A stretch of 64,000 nt of DNA. Origin: Microbacterium dauci. GTDB taxonomy: Bacteria > Actinomycetota > Actinomycetes > Actinomycetales > Microbacteriaceae. Within the stretch, counting starts at the first letter, position 1, and every line of letters starts with the position of its first letter. The stretch lies in the NCBI RefSeq assembly GCF_030065535.1, contig NZ_JASJND010000001.1, positions 620,001-684,000 on the forward strand, in the 5' to 3' direction. Of this stretch, positions 46,165 to 58,103 are shown piece by piece. A program made the translations under genes and the position numbers. The notes beneath the pieces are model-generated. The model searched no databases. It saw only the letters and a program-made list of their open reading frames with translations, and was not told where the DNA came from.

Positions 46165-47018
46165 CAGCCCGCGATGTCGACGTCGAGCCCCAGGTCGAGG
46201 GCCCGGGCCGAGTGTGTCAGCGCGCCGACCGAGATCACGTCGACGCCGGTCTCGGCGATCGAGCGGACCGTCTCGAGTGAGACCCCGCCGGACGCCTCGA
46301 CGGTGGCGCGCCCCGCGATGTGCGCGACGCCCGCGCGCAGGTCGTCGAGCGAGAAATTGTCGAGCATGATCGTGCCGACGCCGGCGGCGAGCACCGCGTC
46401 GAGCTGATCGAGGCGATCCACCTCGACCTCGATGTGCGTCGTGTGGGGGAGGCGCGCCTTCGCGGCCAGCAGGGCCTCGGTCACCGAGAGGCCGGCCCGC
46501 GTGAGCACCGCGAGGTGGTTGTCCTTCGCCATCACGGCATCCGACAGCGAGAACCGGTGATTGTGACCGCCGCCGCTGCGCACGGCGTGCCGCTCGAAGG
46601 CGCGCAGGCCCGGCGTCGTCTTTCGGGTGTCGACGATGCGCGCACCGGTGCCGTCGACCGCCGCGACGTACGCGGCGGTGAGGGTCGCGATGCCCGAGAG
46701 CCGCTGTGCGAAGTTCAGGCCGATGCGCTCCGCGGTCAGCACGGCGCGAGCCGGCCCCGTTGCGACCGCCAGGACGTCGCCGGGTGCGAACGCCGTGCCG
46801 TCAGTGGCTCGCACCTCGACCTCGGTCGCCGCGTCGGTGAGGTGGAATGCGGCGGCGAACACGTCGCCGCCGCTGAACACGCCGGGTTCGCGCGGCACCA
46901 GCACGGCCGTCGCCGTCGCCTCGGCGGGAATGAGCGCCTCGCTCGTGATGTCGCCCCACGGGGCGTCCTCGGCGAGGGCTGCCGCGACGACCCGGTCGAT
47001 GACGGCGGTGGTGAGCAT
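46164..47018 (-). CDS. nadC: Nicotinate-nucleotide pyrophosphorylase (quinolinate phosphoribosyltransferase)
   Basis: This 284-residue enzyme makes nicotinate mononucleotide from quinolinate and PRPP. Phosphate and substrate residues are in ARIVDTRKTTPGLRAFERHA, SGGGHNHRFSLSDAVMAKDNH and ASGGVSLETVRSIAETGVD. The ATG at 47018 has a 1-bp overlap with the nadB TGA (TGATG). It is third in the order nadA-nadB-nadC. Confidence 0.95.
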   Translation of the reverse strand: MLTTAVIDRVVAAALAEDAPWGDITSEALIPAEATATAVLVPREPGVFSGGDVFAAAFHLTDAATEVEVRATDGTAFAPGDVLAVATGPARAVLTAERIGLNFAQRLSGIATLTAAYVAAVDGTGARIVDTRKTTPGLRAFERHAVRSGGGHNHRFSLSDAVMAKDNHLAVLTRAGLSVTEALLAAKARLPHTTHIEVEVDRLDQLDAVLAAGVGTIMLDNFSLDDLRAGVAHIAGRATVEASGGVSLETVRSIAETGVDVISVGALTHSARALDLGLDVDIAG

Positions 47019-48538
47019 CAGGCTGCCCCTTCCAAGGCGTGGGCGGCGTCGACCGCGTCGATCCGGGTGTGTGCGCCGACGGATGCCGGGCGCGCGAGCG
47101 CCGCCTCGACGACGAGCGCGGCGAGTTGACGGAGGTTTTCGTCCTCCCGTTCGCGCACTGTGGCGCCGGCGCGGAGAGGGACGGCCGCCTGCGCGAGTGC
47201 GTGCGCCGCGCGACGCAGTCCGTCGGTGGTGCGCTGGACGCCCACCGCGTCCCACATCAGCTGCTGGAGCTCGCCGCGGCTCATCAAGGTCGTTCCGACG
47301 CTTCGGGCGAGGCGCCGCGCGGCTGCGCGCGGGACCGGCCACGCGGTATCCCCATCGCGCGCGACCGCGGCGCCGACGCGCGCCCCGAAGACGGCACCCT
47401 CGAGCAGCGAGTTCGAGGCCAACCGGTTCGCGCCGTGCACGCCGGTGCGGGCGACCTCGCCGGCCGCGTATAGCCCGGGCACGCTCGTCCGGCCGTCGAG
47501 GTCGGTGACGAGGCCGCCCATCAGGTAGTGCGCCGCAGGCGTGACCGGGACTGGCTCACGGGCCCAGTCGAGCCCGCGCTCGCGCATCGCCGCGTCGATC
47601 GTCGGGAACCGGTGGGCGAGGAATGCCGCCCGTTCGGCGGCATCGACGCTGTGCACCTCGGTCGCATCGAGGACAACCGGACGCCCGTCCTGCCGTGCCA
47701 TCGCTTCGGTGATTGCGCGGGCGACGACGTCGCGCGGCGCGAGTTCGCCGTCGGGGTGCACGTCGAGCATGAAGCGGTGGCCGCGCGCATCGCGCAGCAC
47801 TGCGCCTTCGCCGCGGACCGCCTCGGAGACCAAGAACGCGGCCCCCACGGCCAGCACGGTCGGGTGGAACTGCACGAACTCGAGGTCCTGTACCGCAGCG
47901 CCCGCGCGCACACCCGCGGCGACGCCGTCACCGGTCGCGACGGCCGGGTTCGTCGTGTGCGCGTACAGCTGCCCTGCGCCGCCGGTGGCGAGCACCACGG
48001 CATCCGCGTCGAGGCGGGTCGGGGTGGTCGCATCGCCCAGCAGCACGTCGACGCCGCACGCGCGTCCGCCGCGGGTGACGACGTCGACGAGGAAGGCGTG
48101 CTCGAGCACGCGGATGCCGCGCGAGGCCGCGACCAGCGCACGCTCGATCGCCGCGCCCGTCGCGTCACCGCCGGCGTGGAGGATGCGCGGGTAGGAGTGG
48201 GCGGCTTCGAGTCCCTTCACCCATTCGCCGTGCTCGTCACGGTCGAAGATGACGCCCAGGTCGACGAGCTCGCGGATGCGCGCGGGGCCCTCAGAGACGA
48301 GCACCGAAGCGGCATCGGGGTCGGTGAGCCCGGCGCCGGCGGCGACCGTGTCGGCCAGGTGGTCGGCGAGGCGGTCGTCCGCGAACATGACGCCCGCGAT
48401 GCCGCCCTGCGCGTACCGCGTCGCCGAGGCGTCCACCGTCGACTTCGTCACGATGGTCACCTCGCAGCCGCCGGCTGCGGCGTGACGCGCGGCGGTCAGG
48501 CCGGCGATGCCCGACCCGACGACCACGACGCGGGTCAC
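47018..48538 (-). CDS. nadB: L-aspartate oxidase
   Basis: This 506-residue flavoenzyme oxidises aspartate to iminoaspartate, the substrate of NadA. The FAD-binding GxGxxG motif is VVVGSGIAGLTAARHA at the N-terminus, and the succinate-dehydrogenase-like segments ATRYAQGGIAGV, SVPGLYAAGEVARTGVHGANRLASNSLLE are present (split here for length). The GTG at 48538 overlaps the nadA stop by 4 bp. Confidence 0.95.
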   Translation of the reverse strand: MTRVVVVGSGIAGLTAARHAAAGGCEVTIVTKSTVDASATRYAQGGIAGVMFADDRLADHLADTVAAGAGLTDPDAASVLVSEGPARIRELVDLGVIFDRDEHGEWVKGLEAAHSYPRILHAGGDATGAAIERALVAASRGIRVLEHAFLVDVVTRGGRACGVDVLLGDATTPTRLDADAVVLATGGAGQLYAHTTNPAVATGDGVAAGVRAGAAVQDLEFVQFHPTVLAVGAAFLVSEAVRGEGAVLRDARGHRFMLDVHPDGELAPRDVVARAITEAMARQDGRPVVLDATEVHSVDAAERAAFLAHRFPTIDAAMRERGLDWAREPVPVTPAAHYLMGGLVTDLDGRTSVPGLYAAGEVARTGVHGANRLASNSLLEGAVFGARVGAAVARDGDTAWPVPRAAARRLARSVGTTLMSRGELQQLMWDAVGVQRTTDGLRRAAHALAQAAVPLRAGATVREREDENLRQLAALVVEAALARPASVGAHTRIDAVDAAHALEGAA

Positions 48539-49848
48539 GGCTTGGCCGCCAGCATGCGTTCGAGCGCGATGCGCGCGGGGTCGGCGACGTCGGCGGGCAC
48601 CGTGATGCGGTTGTGCACCTCGCCCGCGACGAGCCCCTCGAGCACCCACGCGAGGTACCCCGGGTGGATGCGGTACATCGTCGAGCACGGGCACACGACC
48701 GGGTCGAGGCAGAAGATCTCGTGCTGCGGGAACTGGGCCGCGAGGCGCTGCACGAGGTTGATCTCGGTCCCGATCGCGAAGGTCGTGGGTTCGGATGCCG
48801 CGGCGATGGCCTTGCGGATGTAGTCGGTCGAGCCCGCTTCGTCGGCGGCATCCACCACGTCCATCGGGCACTCCGGGTGCACGATCACGCGCACGCCGGG
48901 GTGCTCGGCCCGGGCGGCGGCGATCTGGTCGACCGTGAACCGGCGGTGCACCGAACAGAAGCCGTGCCACAGGATGACGCGGGCGTCCTCGAGCTGCGCC
49001 TCGGTCGAGCCGCCGAGCGCCTTGCGCGGGTTCCACATCGGCATCTGCTCGAGCGGGACGCCCATCGCCTTGGCGGTGTTGCGGCCCAGGTGCTGGTCGG
49101 GGAAGAACAGCACGCGACGGCCGCGGGCGAAGGCCCACTCCAGGACGGTCCGCGCGTTCGACGACGTGCAGACGATGCCGCCGTGCCGACCGACGAATCC
49201 CTTGATCGCGGCCGAGCTGTTCATGTAGGTCACCGGAATGACGGGCAGGAGGCCGTCGGCGTCGGGCGTCTCCATATCGCCGTAGACGTCGGCGAGCTGC
49301 TCCCAGCACTCCTCGACCTGGTCGATGTCGGCCATGTCGGCCATCGAACAGCCGGCGGCGAGGTTCGGCAGGATGACGGCCTGCTCGGGGCGCGACAGCA
49401 GGTCGGCCGTCTCGGCCATGAAGTGCACGCCGCAGAAGACGATCGCCTCGGCGTCGGGGTGCTCGAGCGCGGCGTTCGCGAGCTGGAATGAGTCGCCCAC
49501 GTAGTCGGCGTGGGTCACGACCTCTTCGCGCTGGTAGAAGTGTCCGAGCACGACGACGCGGTCGCCGAGCGTCTGCTTCGCCGCGACGATGCGCGCGGCG
49601 AGCTCCTCCTCGTCGGCCTCCCGATACTCGGCCGGGAGCTGTCCCTGGCGAGGTGCGCCGGTCGGGATGACGTCGCCCATCGACGAGCCGGGACCGTAGC
49701 CGGGCCGGGTGTCGAAGGTCCACGGCGAGGCGGCGAGGTCGGTGTTGCAGGTCTCGGCCGTGGTCTCGCCGGCGACGATCGCCTGGATCTCGTGATCGAC
49801 GGAGGGGTCGATCGGGCGGGGCTGCAGTGTGATGAGGGTCGCGGACAT
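48535..49848 (-). CDS. nadA: Quinolinate synthase A
   Basis: This 437-residue enzyme condenses iminoaspartate with dihydroxyacetone phosphate to quinolinate. The three cluster cysteines of long-form NadA are seen in VFCGVHFMAETADLL, the HPECPMDVV region and VVCPCSTMYRIHPGYL. As an oxygen-sensitive 4Fe-4S enzyme it depends on sulfur supply, which fits the desulfurase in the same operon. It lies 11 bp downstream of the nrtR stop. Confidence 0.95.
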   Translation of the reverse strand: MSATLITLQPRPIDPSVDHEIQAIVAGETTAETCNTDLAASPWTFDTRPGYGPGSSMGDVIPTGAPRQGQLPAEYREADEEELAARIVAAKQTLGDRVVVLGHFYQREEVVTHADYVGDSFQLANAALEHPDAEAIVFCGVHFMAETADLLSRPEQAVILPNLAAGCSMADMADIDQVEECWEQLADVYGDMETPDADGLLPVIPVTYMNSSAAIKGFVGRHGGIVCTSSNARTVLEWAFARGRRVLFFPDQHLGRNTAKAMGVPLEQMPMWNPRKALGGSTEAQLEDARVILWHGFCSVHRRFTVDQIAAARAEHPGVRVIVHPECPMDVVDAADEAGSTDYIRKAIAAASEPTTFAIGTEINLVQRLAAQFPQHEIFCLDPVVCPCSTMYRIHPGYLAWVLEGLVAGEVHNRITVPADVADPARIALERMLAAKP

Positions 49849-49859
49849 CTCGGGGTCCT

Positions 49860-50534
49860 TCAGTGAGGGAGCGGGCCGCGTTCGGCCAGCTCGACGTCGT
49901 GGTTGTAGCGGTAGAGCCGCGCGGGTCGGTGACTGCCGGTGCGGAAGTCGTCGGTCGGGATGAGGGTGCCGGAGTTCTCGACCTGGCGGCGGAAGTTCGC
50001 CGGATCGAGGCGTTTGCCGAGGATCGACTCGTACACCTCGCGGAGGTCGGCGAGCGTGAAGTGCGAGGGCAGGAAGCCATGCGCGATGCGGCTGTAGCCG
50101 ACCTTGTTACGCAGGCGCCACAGTGCGTAGTCGACGATCTGGGTGTGGTCGAACGCGAGCTCGGGCAGCTCGCTCACGTCGAACCACTCGACGTTGTGCT
50201 GCTCGGCGGCGCGGGCGACGTCCTCGCGGACGAGGGCCCAGTAGACGATCGACACGACACGCTCGGGGGAGCGGCCGATGTCGCCGAAGGCGTAGAGCTG
50301 CTCGAGGTAGCTGGGCGCGAGGCCGGTGGTCTCGGCGAGGGTGCGCGACGCCGTGGCGTCGAGGTTCTCCGCGGCATCCACCCATCCGCCCGGGAGCGCC
50401 CATTGGCCCTCGTGCGGGTCGCGGGTACGGCGCACGAGCGGGAGGACGATGCGGCCGTCTCGCTGGCTGAAGATGACCGTCGAGACGGCGACGCGGATGC
50501 CGCTGTCGGCTGGGGTGATAGGAGTTATGGTCAT
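49860..50534 (-). CDS. nrtR: NrtR-type Nudix transcriptional regulator of NAD synthesis
   Basis: This 224-residue protein has an N-terminal Nudix domain and a C-terminal winged helix (SHFTLADLREVYESILGKRLDPANFRRQV), the NrtR architecture. The Nudix box GGWVDAAENLDATASRTLAETTG has lost the catalytic REUxEE glutamates (RT and ET instead), as usual for NrtR proteins that bind ADP-ribose-type ligands without hydrolysis. It leads the nrtR-nadA-nadB-nadC-desulfurase operon. Corynebacterial NdnR and mycobacterial NrtR repress the same pathway. Two palindromes in the promoter region fit autoregulation. The start is ATG 50534. Confidence 0.9.
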   Translation of the reverse strand: MTITPITPADSGIRVAVSTVIFSQRDGRIVLPLVRRTRDPHEGQWALPGGWVDAAENLDATASRTLAETTGLAPSYLEQLYAFGDIGRSPERVVSIVYWALVREDVARAAEQHNVEWFDVSELPELAFDHTQIVDYALWRLRNKVGYSRIAHGFLPSHFTLADLREVYESILGKRLDPANFRRQVENSGTLIPTDDFRTGSHRPARLYRYNHDVELAERGPLPH

Positions 50535-50585
50535 GATGACGTGAACCTCGGAATGATCTTAGGGTCACTGTGACATGAAGTGCAA
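50530..50585 (-). promoter_or_regulatory. Promoter and candidate NrtR operators of the NAD operon
   Basis: On the minus strand TTGCAC (50585-50580) and TAAGAT (50561-50556), 18 bases apart, form a good promoter. Between them lies the palindrome GTCAC-T-GTGAC (50564-50574). A second palindrome of the same shape, GTCAT-G-ATGAC (50530-50540), covers the nrtR start codon; the two centres are 34 bp apart. A regulator bound to the first would block RNA polymerase. Confidence 0.6.
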
Positions 50586-50663
50586 GTTGCGGCGCTTCAC
50601 AGGTGCGCGACCGTACGCTGATCGAGAGGGGCCGACTGCGGTCCCGCGCTCAGGAGGACGCCC

Positions 50664-51833
50664 GTGCTCATCGTCGACATCATCGTGGTGCTCGTGCTCG
50701 TCGCGGCGCTCCTCGGTGGACTTCTGCGGGGTCTCGTGGCGACCGCGGGCACGCTCGTCGGCGTCGTCCTCGGCGTGATCGCCGCGCTCTGGCTGACACC
50801 GCTCATCGCCCCGACGTTCGCGACCTGGGAGTACCGGAGCCTCGTCCTCGCGATCATCACGATCGCGATCATCGTCCTGCTCGCGAGCATCGGCACGGCC
50901 GTCGGTGCACGGCTGCGCCGCGGCGTCGACCGCGCCAAGCTCGCCCCACTCGACCGCATCCTCGGCGGCGTGGTCAACCTCGCCGCCTCGGCGGTGGTCG
51001 TCGTCCTCTTCGCCGGCTCGATCGTGAGTTCGGGCATGCCCGTCGTCGCGCCCGCCGTCGCCTCGTCGCGCGTCATCGGCGCGATCGACGCGATCACCCC
51101 GCCCGCCGTCGACTCCGCCCTCGCCGAGTTCCGCGGGTTCATCGTCGAAGAGGGCATCCCGCGCTTCGGCGAGCTCCTCGCACCCGAGGTCGAACCGACG
51201 GCACCGCCGGTCTCGCTCGACGATCCGGAGCTACAGGATGCCGCGGCATCCGTCGCCCGCATCAGCGGCAACGCGTACGCGTGCGGTGCGTCGCTCACCG
51301 GCTCCGGCTTCGTCGCCGCTGCCGACCTCGTCGTCACGAACGCGCACGTCGTCGCCGGCGTCGACACTCCGCTCGTCGAGCTGCCCGGCCAGGCCGCCCG
51401 TGAAGGCCGCATCGTCTACTTCGACCCGATCGACGACCTCGCCGTCATCGCGGTTGACGACCTCGCGGCCGAGCCGCTCGCGATCGTCGAGCCGGTCGAG
51501 GCGGGCACCCCGGTCGCGGTGCAGGGCTACCCGCTCGGCGGGCCTTTCACGAGTGGCGGCGCATACGTGCTGTCGGTCGGCAACGCGATCGTCGCCGACA
51601 TCTACGACGACGGCACGGCACCCCGCGAAATCTACGCCCTCGAGGCAGATGTCCGTCCCGGAAACTCGGGCGGACCGCTGCTGACGCAGGACGGCGAGGT
51701 CACCGGTGTCGTGTTCGCCCGCGGCGACGACGATGAGCAGCGCGGCTACGCCATGACGACGAACGAACTCGCGCCCGCGCTCGAGGTCTCGCCCGACGCC
51801 GACGCGGTCTCCTCCGGCGCCTGCACCGGCTGA
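50664..51833 (+). CDS. MarP-like membrane serine protease (CvpA plus trypsin domain)
   Basis: This 389-residue protein has four N-terminal membrane helices of the CvpA type (residues about 2-135). An extracytoplasmic chymotrypsin-fold protease follows, with its full triad: H228 (TNAHVV), D258 (DDLAVI) and S335 (PGNSGGPLL). Two cysteines, one before the protease core (YACGASL) and one at the C-terminus (SSGACTG), match the disulfide that stabilises mycobacterial MarP. MarP protects acid- and oxidant-stressed mycobacteria. It starts at GTG 50664 with AGGAGG upstream. Confidence 0.93.
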   Translation: MLIVDIIVVLVLVAALLGGLLRGLVATAGTLVGVVLGVIAALWLTPLIAPTFATWEYRSLVLAIITIAIIVLLASIGTAVGARLRRGVDRAKLAPLDRILGGVVNLAASAVVVVLFAGSIVSSGMPVVAPAVASSRVIGAIDAITPPAVDSALAEFRGFIVEEGIPRFGELLAPEVEPTAPPVSLDDPELQDAAASVARISGNAYACGASLTGSGFVAAADLVVTNAHVVAGVDTPLVELPGQAAREGRIVYFDPIDDLAVIAVDDLAAEPLAIVEPVEAGTPVAVQGYPLGGPFTSGGAYVLSVGNAIVADIYDDGTAPREIYALEADVRPGNSGGPLLTQDGEVTGVVFARGDDDEQRGYAMTTNELAPALEVSPDADAVSSGACTG

Positions 51834-51918
51834 TGCCCGGCACGTGCACCGGCTGACGGCGGGCACGCCGCACTGGTAGGCTCGCGACAAATCGAAGACC
51901 GGACCATCACGTCGTCTC

Positions 51919-52085
51919 GGGAGAAGTCGTTCGCGGCTGCCGAAGGAGCAATCCCTCCCCGGAATCTCTCAGGCCCCTGTACCGAGCCGACACGGTCACT
52001 CTGAAAAGCGGTACCCGCGTGGTACCCGCCGACGGGGCAAGCGAGCAGTGCTCGTGAAATCTCTCAGGCCTATGACAGAGGGGGA
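51919..52085 (+). promoter_or_regulatory. Tandem glycine riboswitch
   Basis: Two glycine aptamers lie in tandem. The first has GGGAGA (51919-51924), GCCGAAGGAGCAA (51939-51951) and AATCTCTCAGGC (51963-51974). The second repeats AATCTCTCAGGC (52058-52069) and ends with the purine-rich AGAGGGGGA near 52085. These are hallmark conserved blocks of the glycine riboswitch. It lies before sdaA-gcvT-gcvH-gcvP, genes that consume glycine and serine, so it is an on-switch for excess glycine. The exact 5' boundary (about 51900) is uncertain. Confidence 0.93.
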
Positions 52086-52122
52086 GGAACTCACCGCATT
52101 CCGCTGCGCCGTCAGGAGTTCC
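52086..52122 (+). promoter_or_regulatory. Expression-platform hairpin hiding a ribosome-binding site
   Basis: GGAACTC (52086-52092), directly after the second aptamer, pairs perfectly with GAGTTCC (52116-52122). The 3' arm includes three bases of the AGGAG (52114-52118) that serves the following upstream ORF. When glycine holds the aptamer the arm would be freed, so the ribosome-binding site would open. This is an inference from base pairing. Confidence 0.5.
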
Positions 52123-52124
52123 CC

Positions 52125-52181
52125 GTGTTCTATTCGTCCCACCATTCGCCACCGGCGACCCTCACGAACGCGCCGTCATGA
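52125..52181 (+). CDS. 18-residue upstream ORF overlapping sdaA
   Basis: GTG at 52125 follows AGGAG at a 6-base spacing. The frame encodes [18 protein letters not shown] and ends at TGA 52179-52181, whose ATGA overlaps the sdaA start (ATG 52178). sdaA has no ribosome-binding site of its own, so ribosomes finishing this ORF would reinitiate on sdaA. The peptide has no glycine or serine codon excess that would suggest classical attenuation; its role is coupling. It is too short for ordinary gene callers. Confidence 0.6.
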   Translation: MFYSSHHSPPATLTNAPS

Positions 52182-53533
52182 GCATCGGCGTCTTCGACCT
52201 GTTCACGGTGGGGATCGGGCCCAGCAGCTCGCACACCGTCGGGCCGATGCGCGCGGCATCCGATTTCATCTCCCGAGTGGATGCCGCCCGCGTCACGCGG
52301 CTGCAGGTCGACCTCTACGGGTCGCTCGCCGCAACCGGCCGCGGCCACGGAACGCTCGGCGCGGTGCTCCTCGGTCTCGAGGGGTTCCGGCCCGACGAGA
52401 TCCTGCCCGAACAGGTCGACGAGCGCCTCGCCGCGATGCGTGAGTCCGGCCGACTCCGCGTCGGCGGCGTCACCGAGCTTCCGTTCGCCGAGGACGACAT
52501 CGTCCTGCACCCGCTCACCGAACTCCCCGGTCACAGCAACGGCCTGCGCCTGCAGGCCTGGCACGGCGATGTGCTGCTCGACGACGCGGTCTACTACTCG
52601 ACCGGAGGCGGCTTCATCACACGCGACGGCGAGACCGCCGCGCAGGCGGTCGACGTGCCGGTGCCGTTCCCGTTCGAGACGGCGGCCGAGCTCCTCGCGC
52701 ACTGCGAGCGCGAAGGCTTGTCGATGGCCGACGTGCAACTGCGCAACGAGGAGTCGACGCGCTCGGATGCCGAGATCCGAAGTGGCATCCACACCCTGGC
52801 CGACGTCATGGCGGCATGCGTGGCCTCGGGAGCCGCTCGCGAGGGAGTGCTCCCCGGCGGACTGAAGGTCGCGCGCCGCGCGCCGGCGTGGCACGCGCGG
52901 CTCGTCGCATCCGACCCGACCGGCCACGATCCCGCGCTCTGGCAGGAGTGGGTGAACTTCGTCGCCCTCGCGGTCAACGAGGAGAACGCGTCCGGCGGTC
53001 GCATCGTCACCGCGCCGACGAACGGCGCGGCCGGGATCATCCCCGCCGTCCTCCACTACGCGACCCACTACGCCGCCCCCGACCGCGCACGCGACGACGT
53101 GGCCGTCCCGTTCCTGCTGACCGCGGCGGCGATCGGTGTGCTCTACAAGGCGCGCGCCTCGATCTCGGGCGCCGAGGTCGGTTGCCAGGGCGAGGTCGGG
53201 TCCGCGTCGTCCATGGCCGCTGCAGGGCTCGCCGAAGTGCTCGGCGGGACGCCGCGGCAGGTCGAGAACGCCGCCGAGATCGCGATGGAGCACAACCTCG
53301 GTCTCACCTGCGACCCCATCGGCGGCCTCGTCCAGATCCCGTGCATCGAACGCAACGCGATCGGTGCCGCCAAGGCGGTCAACGCTGCCAAGATGGCGCT
53401 GTGGGGCGACGGCAGTCACCGGGTGTCGCTCGACGAGGTCATCGTCACGATGCGTGAGACCGGGCGCGACATGCACAGCAAGTACAAGGAGACGGCGCAG
53501 GGCGGCCTCGCCGTCAGCGTCGTGGAATGTTGA
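52178..53533 (+). CDS. sdaA: L-serine ammonia-lyase (single-chain, iron-sulfur)
   Basis: This 451-residue enzyme deaminates serine to pyruvate and ammonia with a 4Fe-4S cluster. The N-terminal beta part begins [23 protein letters not shown] and the catalytic part has [34 protein letters not shown] and [18 protein letters not shown], containing cluster cysteines. Placing it in front of the glycine-cleavage genes under a glycine riboswitch suggests a drain for serine made from glycine. It lies 7 bp before gcvT. Confidence 0.95.
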   Translation: MSIGVFDLFTVGIGPSSSHTVGPMRAASDFISRVDAARVTRLQVDLYGSLAATGRGHGTLGAVLLGLEGFRPDEILPEQVDERLAAMRESGRLRVGGVTELPFAEDDIVLHPLTELPGHSNGLRLQAWHGDVLLDDAVYYSTGGGFITRDGETAAQAVDVPVPFPFETAAELLAHCEREGLSMADVQLRNEESTRSDAEIRSGIHTLADVMAACVASGAAREGVLPGGLKVARRAPAWHARLVASDPTGHDPALWQEWVNFVALAVNEENASGGRIVTAPTNGAAGIIPAVLHYATHYAAPDRARDDVAVPFLLTAAAIGVLYKARASISGAEVGCQGEVGSASSMAAAGLAEVLGGTPRQVENAAEIAMEHNLGLTCDPIGGLVQIPCIERNAIGAAKAVNAAKMALWGDGSHRVSLDEVIVTMRETGRDMHSKYKETAQGGLAVSVVEC

Positions 53534-53540
53534 GGAGCCG

Positions 53541-54659
53541 ATGACCGACCCCACCCCACAGCCCCGGCACTCGCCGCTGCACGAGGTGCACGCGGCGCTG
53601 GGCGCCTCGTTCACCGACTTCGGCGGCTGGCTCATGCCGGTGCGCTACACGTCCGACCTCGCCGAGCACCACGCGGTGCGGCAGGCTGCGGGCCTCTTCG
53701 ACATCTCGCACATGGCGGAGTTCCTCGTCACGGGAACCGGCGCGGCCGCGTTCCTCGATTACGCCCTCGCCGGTCGCGTCTCGACGATGAAGGTCGGCAA
53801 GGCGAAGTACTCGCTCCTGCTGACGGACGGCGGCGGCGTCGTCGACGACGTCATCGTCTACCGTCGGGGCGACGAAGACTTCCTCGTCATCTCGAACGCG
53901 AGCAACCGAGCGGCCGTCGCCGCAGCCTTCGACGCTGTCGAGATCGTCGACGCGACCGTCGAGGACATCACCGATGCGATGTCGCTCATCGCCGTGCAAG
54001 GCCCGAACGCCCGCGCCATCCTCGAGCAGACCGCCGGCATCGAGGGGGTCGAGCCGGCCCTCGCAGACCTCGGCTATTACGCCTGGGCCGCAGGCACGTT
54101 CCAGGGTTCGCACCTCTTCATCGCACGCACCGGGTACACGGGCGAAGACGGCTTCGAGCTGATGATCCCGAACGGGCACGCCGCCGCCCTGTGGCAGGCG
54201 GTGACGGATGCCGGTGCCGCGCACGGCCTCGTCCCCGCCGGCCTCGCCGCACGTGACACGCTCCGTCTCGAGGCGGGCATGCCGCTGTACGGCCACGAGC
54301 TCGGCCTCGAGACCCATCCCGCGCAGGCTGGCCTCGGCCGGGTCGTGGCATCCGACAAGGAGGCCTTCGTCGGCAAGGACGGGCTCGCCGCCCGCGACCT
54401 GACCGATGCGCCCGTCCTCGTCGGCCTCGCCGCTGAGGGGCGCCGCGCCGGTCGCGCCGGCTACGAGGTGTTCGACGGCGACACGCGCGTCGGCGAGATC
54501 ACCTCGGGCGCCCTCAGCCCCACCCTCGGCCATCCCATCGCGATGGCGTTCGTCCACCCCGCGGCATCCGCTTCGGGCACCACCCTGACCATCGACGTGC
54601 GCGGAACCCGCATCCCCGCGACCGTCATCGACCTGCCCTTCTACCGGAGACAGAAATGA
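53541..54659 (+). CDS. gcvT: Glycine cleavage system aminomethyltransferase (T protein)
   Basis: This 372-residue protein transfers the aminomethyl group from lipoyl-GcvH to tetrahydrofolate, releasing ammonia. Typical segments are [40 protein letters not shown] and [27 protein letters not shown] precedes the ATG. The stop overlaps the gcvH ATG by 4 bp. Confidence 0.96.
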   Translation: MTDPTPQPRHSPLHEVHAALGASFTDFGGWLMPVRYTSDLAEHHAVRQAAGLFDISHMAEFLVTGTGAAAFLDYALAGRVSTMKVGKAKYSLLLTDGGGVVDDVIVYRRGDEDFLVISNASNRAAVAAAFDAVEIVDATVEDITDAMSLIAVQGPNARAILEQTAGIEGVEPALADLGYYAWAAGTFQGSHLFIARTGYTGEDGFELMIPNGHAAALWQAVTDAGAAHGLVPAGLAARDTLRLEAGMPLYGHELGLETHPAQAGLGRVVASDKEAFVGKDGLAARDLTDAPVLVGLAAEGRRAGRAGYEVFDGDTRVGEITSGALSPTLGHPIAMAFVHPAASASGTTLTIDVRGTRIPATVIDLPFYRRQK

Positions 54660-55029
54660 CCGATCTCACCGCCCTCTCCTACACCGCCGAGCACGAGTGG
54701 ATCGCCTTCGACGGCGACATCGCGACCGTCGGCATCACCGACTACGCCGCCACCCAGCTCGGTGACGTCGTCTTCGTCGAGCTGCCCGCCGTCGGCTCCG
54801 CCGTCACGGCCGGTGCCGTCGTCGGCGAGATCGAGTCGACCAAGTCGGTCGGCGAGCTGTACGCCCCGCTCTCGGGCGAGGTCGTCGAGGTCAACGGCGC
54901 CGTCGTGGACGACCCGTCCTCGGTCAACGCCGGCGCGTTCGACGCCTGGCTCGTCAAGATCAAGGTCGACGGCACGCCCGACGGCCTGCTCGACCGCGAC
55001 GCGTACGTCGCGCTGACGGGCGGCGAGGC

Positions 55030-55033
<4 letters not shown>
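54656..55033 (+). CDS. gcvH: Glycine cleavage system H protein
   Basis: This 125-residue lipoyl carrier shuttles the aminomethyl intermediate between P, T and L proteins. The lipoylated Lys lies in [19 protein letters not shown], and [24 protein letters not shown] is the usual N-terminal half. ATGA overlap with gcvT and GTGA overlap with gcvP show tight coupling. No lipoate-attachment gene is nearby. Confidence 0.97.
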
Positions 55034-57909
<2,876 letters not shown>

Positions 57910-57910
57910 C

Positions 57911-57945
57911 CCCGGGTGAGCCGCGCATTGCGCGGCTCACCCGGG
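57911..57945 (+). terminator. Terminator of the sdaA-gcvTHP operon
   Basis: CCCGGGTGAGCCGCGC (57911-57926) and GCGCGGCTCACCCGGG (57930-57945) are a perfect 16-bp inverted repeat with a 3-base loop, starting one base after the gcvP stop. Confidence 0.85.
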
Positions 57946-57960
57946 CGCTCTCGCCGGGGT

Positions 57961-58103
57961 GGGATGCCGCGTGCGTGGCATCCCACCGCCCGGCGTCCGC
58001 CCCCGGCATCCCACCGCCCTGGCGGCGAGAGAACATCTGCGACCCGAGAGAATGGGTGTTACCCGTTCTCTCGGCCGTCGGTTGTGCTCTCGATGGATGC
58101 CGC
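57961..58103. repeat. Type A palindromic repeat copy 2 with GGATGCC/GGCATCC cluster
   Basis: GGGATGCC (57961-57968) and GGCATCCC (57977-57984) form an 8-bp inverted pair. The 14-mer GGCATCCCACCGCC occurs twice (57977-57990 and 58005-58018). The nested core follows: outer GAGAGAACA (58028-58036) against TGTGCTCTC (58083-58091), and inner CCCGAGAGAATGGG against a TTCTCTCGG arm (58066-58074). GGATGCCGC (58095-58103) closes the unit. Its right half overlaps the 3' end of the adjacent pseudogene. Confidence 0.65.
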
